Assembly: GCA_948902155.1 (NCBI GenBank)
Contig: CAQVQZ010000033.1
Coordinates: forward strand, 1 to 14,603
DNA: 14,603 bases
Direction: 5' to 3'
Source: an uncultured Oscillibacter sp.
GTDB taxonomy: Bacteria; Bacillota_A; Clostridia; Oscillospirales; Oscillospiraceae
Of this stretch, positions 12,099 through 14,603 are shown in pieces; position 1 is the stretch's first letter, and each line of letters begins with the position of its first letter. A program made the position numbers and the translations under genes. Under the pieces are notes generated by a model. That model was not told the DNA's origin. It made no database searches and saw only the letters and a program-made list of their open reading frames with translations.

Positions 12099-12379
12099 GA
12101 TAGTTTCCTTTCCGGGAGCCGCACTCCCAGCATCCGCACCGCCTCGTCCGGCGGGATTTTCAAAACGGACACCAGCCTGCACAGGTCCCTCTGGGTCCAG
12201 CTGCCGCTTTTGAACTTCGCGCCCAGCGTGGCGTTCGCAATGCCGGTCAGGGCCGCCAAGTCAATGACATACGGGATTCCCTGCCGGGCCATCGCCATAC
12301 GGATGATCTTGCCCGTCTCCTCCGCGATGGTGCTCAGCCGTTCCGCCTCCGTGGGCTTTTGCAGTTTTACTCTGGGCAT
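12095..12379 (-). CDS. Small HTH (Cro/XRE-like) early regulator
   Basis: This 94-aa protein has a helix-turn-helix at about residues 36-65 (YVIDLAALTGIANATLGAKF) followed by RDLCRLVSVLKIPPDEAVRML, the helix pattern of lambda-repressor-like folds. The N-terminal 30 residues are charged and helical. ATG 12379 has AAAGGAG 7 nt upstream. It is probably an early transcription factor of the phage. Its target operator is not known. Confidence 0.7.
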   Translation of the reverse strand: MPRVKLQKPTEAERLSTIAEETGKIIRMAMARQGIPYVIDLAALTGIANATLGAKFKSGSWTQRDLCRLVSVLKIPPDEAVRMLGVRLPERKLS

Positions 12380-12391
12380 AGCTTACTCCTT

Positions 12392-12586
12392 TCAGCGCGT
12401 TCCGAAGAAATGCAGCAGGGCCTCGGCGGTCTTGGCCTTTTCAAGCCGCTCCAGGGCCTCTTTTTTTGCGTCGTCTCCGATGCGGGAGAGGGCGCAGACG
12501 TCGGCGATGTAGTACGCCTCCGCGTCCCGCATGATCTCCACCGCCTCGTCCAGCAGGGTGGGATCGATCTCAAATTTCGCGTTCAT
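12392..12586 (-). CDS. 64-aa hypothetical early protein
   Basis: This small acidic helical protein contains PTLLDEAVEIMRDAEAYYIAD and a Lys/Glu-rich helix DDAKKEALERLEKAKTAEAL. ATG 12586 has GGAG 8 nt upstream and starts 4 nt after the Cro-like gene stop. No family is recognised; its position directly after Cro suggests an early regulatory or host-interaction peptide. Confidence 0.6.
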   Translation of the reverse strand: MNAKFEIDPTLLDEAVEIMRDAEAYYIADVCALSRIGDDAKKEALERLEKAKTAEALLHFFGTR

Positions 12587-12590
12587 GGGT

Positions 12591-12785
12591 TCATCTCCTT
12601 TCATCTCGGCCAAAGAGTTCGTCAATGGTGCAGCCCAACAGGTCCGCCAGCTTGAGGAGCGTGTCCGCCATGGGCTTGTTCACGCCGGATTCCCATTTGC
12701 AAACCGTGGACAGGTCCACGCCCAGGCGGTCGGCCAGCTGGGTCTTGGACATTCCGGAGCGCTGCCGGAGTTCTCCAATTTTCAA
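12591..12785 (-). CDS. Cro-like XRE-family regulator, TTG start
   Basis: This 64-aa single-domain XRE protein has its HTH at about residues 10-40 (MSKTQLADRLGVDLSTVCKW) followed by MADTLLKLADLLGCTIDELFG. The start is TTG 12785, with GGGGG of a G-rich Shine-Dalgarno 7 nt upstream; the longer in-frame ATG at 12884 lacks one. It is the first gene of the leftward early operon and faces the cI-like repressor across about 265 bp, the classic Cro position. It likely represses the repressor promoter once lytic growth begins. Confidence 0.85.
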   Translation of the reverse strand: MKIGELRQRSGMSKTQLADRLGVDLSTVCKWESGVNKPMADTLLKLADLLGCTIDELFGRDERR

Positions 12786-12831
12786 AATTTCACCCCCTCG
12801 GCGTGTTGATTTATCGTCCGTTCCATGGTAA

Positions 12832-12862
12832 AATAAAGTTGATTTGATATCATCTGTGTCAA
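12832..12862 (-). promoter_or_regulatory. Weak second early promoter candidate
   Basis: On the minus strand a perfect TTGACA (12862-12857) is followed after 19 bp by TTTATT (12837-12832). The start near 12826 would give a 40-nt leader to the Cro-like TTG. The -10 and spacing are suboptimal, so it may be a minor promoter or only part of an operator. Confidence 0.3.
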
Positions 12863-12956
12863 TCGCTTGTTGTTCCTGGTGCATTCCGCAGAGAACTTAT
12901 TTGCATTCTCTTTTTCCTCTTCCGTTGGGCTGGATATCGTGTCAACCTATGGGTTA

Positions 12957-12985
12957 ATCATAAATCTGTAATTACGGATTGTCAA
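12957..12985 (-). promoter_or_regulatory. Main leftward early promoter (PR-like)
   Basis: On the minus strand a perfect TTGACA (12985-12980) and TATGAT (12962-12957) are separated by 17 bp, close to consensus. Its -35 occupies the same bases as the -35 of the rightward repressor promoter. Transcription from near 12950 gives a leader of about 165 nt before the Cro-like gene. Confidence 0.8.
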
Positions 12986-13021
12986 GAGAAATGATACGTA
13001 ATACAATATTTTGTACGTAAT
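12969..13021. promoter_or_regulatory. Putative operators with ACGTAAT-type repeats
   Basis: GTAATTACGG (12969-12978) and two direct copies of ACGTAAT (12996-13002 and 13015-13021) flank and overlap the two divergent promoters. A dyad TACAA-TATT-TTGTA covers the rightward -10. Several related half-sites between cI and cro are typical of operators shared by both repressors; the exact unit is not determined. Confidence 0.5.
12979..13007 (+). promoter_or_regulatory. Rightward repressor-maintenance promoter
   Basis: TTGTCA (12979-12984) and TACAAT (13002-13007) are separated by 17 bp. Transcription from near 13014 leads to the cI-like gene, with AAGGAG 8 nt before ATG 13051. The -35 overlaps that of the leftward early promoter, so polymerase cannot occupy both. 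Confidence 0.75.
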
Positions 13022-13050
13022 TCCCAAATTCTAAATAAGGAGTCCTGATA

Positions 13051-13440
13051 ATGAATAAGGAAATTTTTGTACAAAATGTCAAGAGACTTTGCCTTGAAAA
13101 TGGTATCAAGCCAACGAATGCTTGCAAGGAAAGCGGTGTTGGCGGAAGTTTTCTCAGTGATATTGTGCGCGGGCAAACGCCGTCAGTTGCCAAGGTCCAG
13201 ATGCTTGCTAACTACCTAGGCGTCACTACCAGCGAGCTCTTAGGCGAAGAAAAACCCACCCCCGTTTCCGGGGATGGGAACGCCGCCATTGACGTGATCG
13301 ACGATGACCTGCGGGAATACCTGGACGAGCTGCGGAGCCGCCCGGAGAAGAGGCTCCTCTTCTCCGTCACGAAAAACGCCACCAAAAGCCAGATCGAGGC
13401 GATTGTAAAGATGGTCGAGGAAATGCAGGGAGGCAAATAA
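13051..13440 (+). CDS. cI-like phage repressor, XRE family
   Basis: This is a 129-aa protein. An N-terminal XRE HTH spans about residues 5-60 (ACKESGVGGSFLSDIVRGQ, then AKVQMLANYLGVTTSELLG). A short C-terminal region of about 65 residues with a helical end (SQIEAIVKMVEEMQ) probably serves dimerisation. There is no LexA/S24 self-cleavage domain, so derepression is more likely through the ImmA-like protease encoded next to it, as in ICEBs1. It is driven by the rightward promoter at 12979-13007. The gene's stop overlaps the ImmA start by one base (TAATG). Confidence 0.87.
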   Translation: MNKEIFVQNVKRLCLENGIKPTNACKESGVGGSFLSDIVRGQTPSVAKVQMLANYLGVTTSELLGEEKPTPVSGDGNAAIDVIDDDLREYLDELRSRPEKRLLFSVTKNATKSQIEAIVKMVEEMQGGK

Positions 13441-13823
13441 TGTATTACGAGGGCATTGATTATTGGGTGCGCTTCGTAGAATTTCCCAACATGGCCAGCG
13501 AGTCGGTCGTTGCCTCCCATGGGGATGGGACCTTCACCATCTACATCAACACGCTCTTTTGCGAGGAGCGGCAGAGGGACCGGCTGTCCCACGAGCTCCG
13601 CCACCTGGAGGAGAACCACTTTTATCGGGATGAGCTGACCATCGCTCAGATCGAGCGGCAGGCCGACGGCATTCCGGAACCGGCAGCGGAGCCTCCGCGA
13701 CTTCCGAACGTCTTTCAGGAAAAGCCGCCGGATACGATCCCGTTCTTCGCCAGCTTGGAGGCGTTTGGCCGCTATATGTTTGCGATGCGGGAGCAGTACC
13801 GGAGAGAGAAAGCCGGTCAATGA
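13440..13823 (+). CDS. immA: ImmA/IrrE-family metallopeptidase
   Basis: This 127-aa protein contains the zinc-protease motif HELRHLEENHF (HExxH) at about residues 51-61, preceded by GTFTIYINTLFCEERQRDRLS, the usual layout of ImmA proteins. In ICEBs1 and related phages this enzyme cleaves the partner repressor after DNA damage, triggering excision or lytic growth. Translational coupling (TAATG) with the repressor supports the pairing. The third metal ligand is probably an Asp/Glu in the helix IAQIERQADG. No downstream terminator is obvious. Confidence 0.9.
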   Translation: MYYEGIDYWVRFVEFPNMASESVVASHGDGTFTIYINTLFCEERQRDRLSHELRHLEENHFYRDELTIAQIERQADGIPEPAAEPPRLPNVFQEKPPDTIPFFASLEAFGRYMFAMREQYRREKAGQ

Positions 13824-13905
13824 AGATGATCGCATATGATGGGGACATGCAAAATCTGACGTCCACAAATCAATTCATATTGTCTATGTCGGGAGTTGCG
13901 GATTG

Positions 13906-14532
13906 ATGGGATTTTTTGATATCTTTAAATCTCAAAAAAACACGGATATTGAGTACATCAAGCGCATCCTGAAATCCTCAGGTTATTTTCAGGGCCGTCA
14001 GTTCAATCCGGAGCATGAATTTCGCATTGACAAGGGTTTCGTTTCTATGAAACCGCGAGGAGTTGCAAAGCCGGAAGCGCAGAAAGCCTTAGATAGTTTG
14101 CAGGAAGGAAGCCCTTTAAACGTATCAGCGAATGAAGGTCCTGGCGGGACGCCATTCTTATTTATCCGGACCAAAGGCGGCGTTTTGCTGGGAGACATTC
14201 AGTGGGCAGAGAGCCATGAAGACTTACAAATAATCTACGATATGGCCAAAGCCGGAGTGAAAATCGATTGTACGCTGTCTGCTAAGGGTCGGTTTTGGGC
14301 GAGCAGTCTGCATAAGAAAATATGGTGGTGTGAAGTTTCTTTACCCGTTTATGAAGTCTGGAGCGTGACGGGCGTACAGGTTTGGACGATGATGCGCGCA
14401 AAATATTATCACTGCACTCCAACCTGCAACAAAAATGCTGAGCTCCAAATGACGGAGGAAGAAGCTGCTTACCGTGGAAAGGTAAAGTGCCCGAAGTGCT
14501 ATCACCTAAAAGCCGCTGAGAAGAGTGGATGA
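13906..14532 (+). CDS. Accessory protein, possible HIRAN-like core and C-terminal zinc ribbon
   Basis: This 208-aa protein starts MGFFDIFKSQ; ATG 13906 is preferred, with GGGAG 10 nt upstream, though TTG 13903 is possible. The central part, about residues 50-135 (LQEGSPLNVSANEGPGG, GGVLLGDIQWAESHED), resembles the beta-rich layout of HIRAN domains but is not certain. The C-terminus has YYHCTPTC and KVKCPKC with TEEEAAYRG between, a metal-binding motif found in many uncharacterised proteins. Its base composition is clearly more AT-rich than the early genes, and it stands outside the ImmA gene, a usual place for lysogenic-conversion or superinfection-defence genes. The 82-bp gap before it has no convincing promoter. 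Confidence 0.6.
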   Translation: MGFFDIFKSQKNTDIEYIKRILKSSGYFQGRQFNPEHEFRIDKGFVSMKPRGVAKPEAQKALDSLQEGSPLNVSANEGPGGTPFLFIRTKGGVLLGDIQWAESHEDLQIIYDMAKAGVKIDCTLSAKGRFWASSLHKKIWWCEVSLPVYEVWSVTGVQVWTMMRAKYYHCTPTCNKNAELQMTEEEAAYRGKVKCPKCYHLKAAEKSG

Positions 14533-14603
14533 CCTTTTGGAACTATACTTGCTAGGTGGTGTTCACATAAGTGCATCAACAGTGAGAGCGAAATAAACAA
14601 AGG
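14533..14603. other. Terminal stretch without recognised features
   Basis: These 71 bp after the accessory gene show no ORF start, hairpin or promoter that I can support. An integrase, if present, would have to lie further right. Confidence 0.5.

Noticed and set aside
13212..13868. Leftward 218-codon frame opposite the repressor and ImmA genes
   Set aside because: The plus strand carries coupled repressor and HExxH protease genes; the antisense frame has no motif or ribosome binding site.

Overview
The window looks like part of a temperate phage or prophage from a GC-rich Clostridium-class Firmicute. An Oscillospiraceae-type gut host such as the Flavonifractor/Intestinimonas/Pseudoflavonifractor group is the best guess. 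This rests on roughly 60% GC in coding regions, strong GGAGG Shine-Dalgarno sites with frequent GTG/TTG starts, and protein families typical of clostridial mobile elements (P27-type terminase, ParA plus DUF3102, PcfK/PcfJ, ImmA). The host name is inference. No integrase, tRNA, rRNA or CRISPR array is visible.

Layout from right to left. (i) 12.6-14.6 kb is the lysis/lysogeny switch. A cI-like repressor and an ImmA-like metallopeptidase read rightward and a Cro-like gene reads leftward. Their two divergent promoters overlap at the -35 hexamers. A lower-GC accessory gene with a zinc-binding tail lies beyond ImmA. (ii) 3.2-12.8 kb is one tightly packed leftward early operon in which most genes overlap by 4 nt or nearly so. 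It holds small regulators, a TTG-initiated replication initiator, a DnaB-type helicase, ParA, a DUF3102 coiled-coil protein, a PcfK/AcrIIA9-family protein, a PcfJ protein and a run of small phage proteins, including a secreted 3D-domain protein. (iii) 2.6-3.2 kb is a short rightward cassette with a strong promoter, a 38-aa lysine-rich/hydrophobic peptide, a small HTH protein and an intrinsic terminator that converges on the early operon. (iv) 0-2.5 kb reads leftward: an HUH rolling-circle Rep-like protein, a KTR-type zinc protein, an HNH endonuclease, the small terminase, and the start of the large terminase, which is cut by the window edge.

Replication is the most informative theme. The initiator gene carries three iteron-like repeats at 11175-11241 next to an AT-rich tract, the lambda-O arrangement of an origin inside the initiator gene. 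The middle repeat is read in a different frame from the outer two, so the conservation is at DNA level. About 170 nt upstream of the initiator start there is a rightward promoter, a roughly 70-nt transcript and an 11-bp intrinsic terminator, all antisense to the leader of the replication genes. That is the layout of a plasmid countertranscript RNA. Together with ParA, PcfK/PcfJ and an HUH protein, this gives the phage a plasmid-like character. Whether it integrates or lives as a phage-plasmid cannot be decided from this window.

Putative working scheme (inference): the switch at 12.96-13.01 kb chooses between repressor/ImmA and early transcription. Early transcription makes initiator and helicase, whose level may be tuned by the antisense RNA. 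ParA/DUF3102 and PcfK/PcfJ serve maintenance or host-defence interaction. The HNH/terminase block starts packaging.
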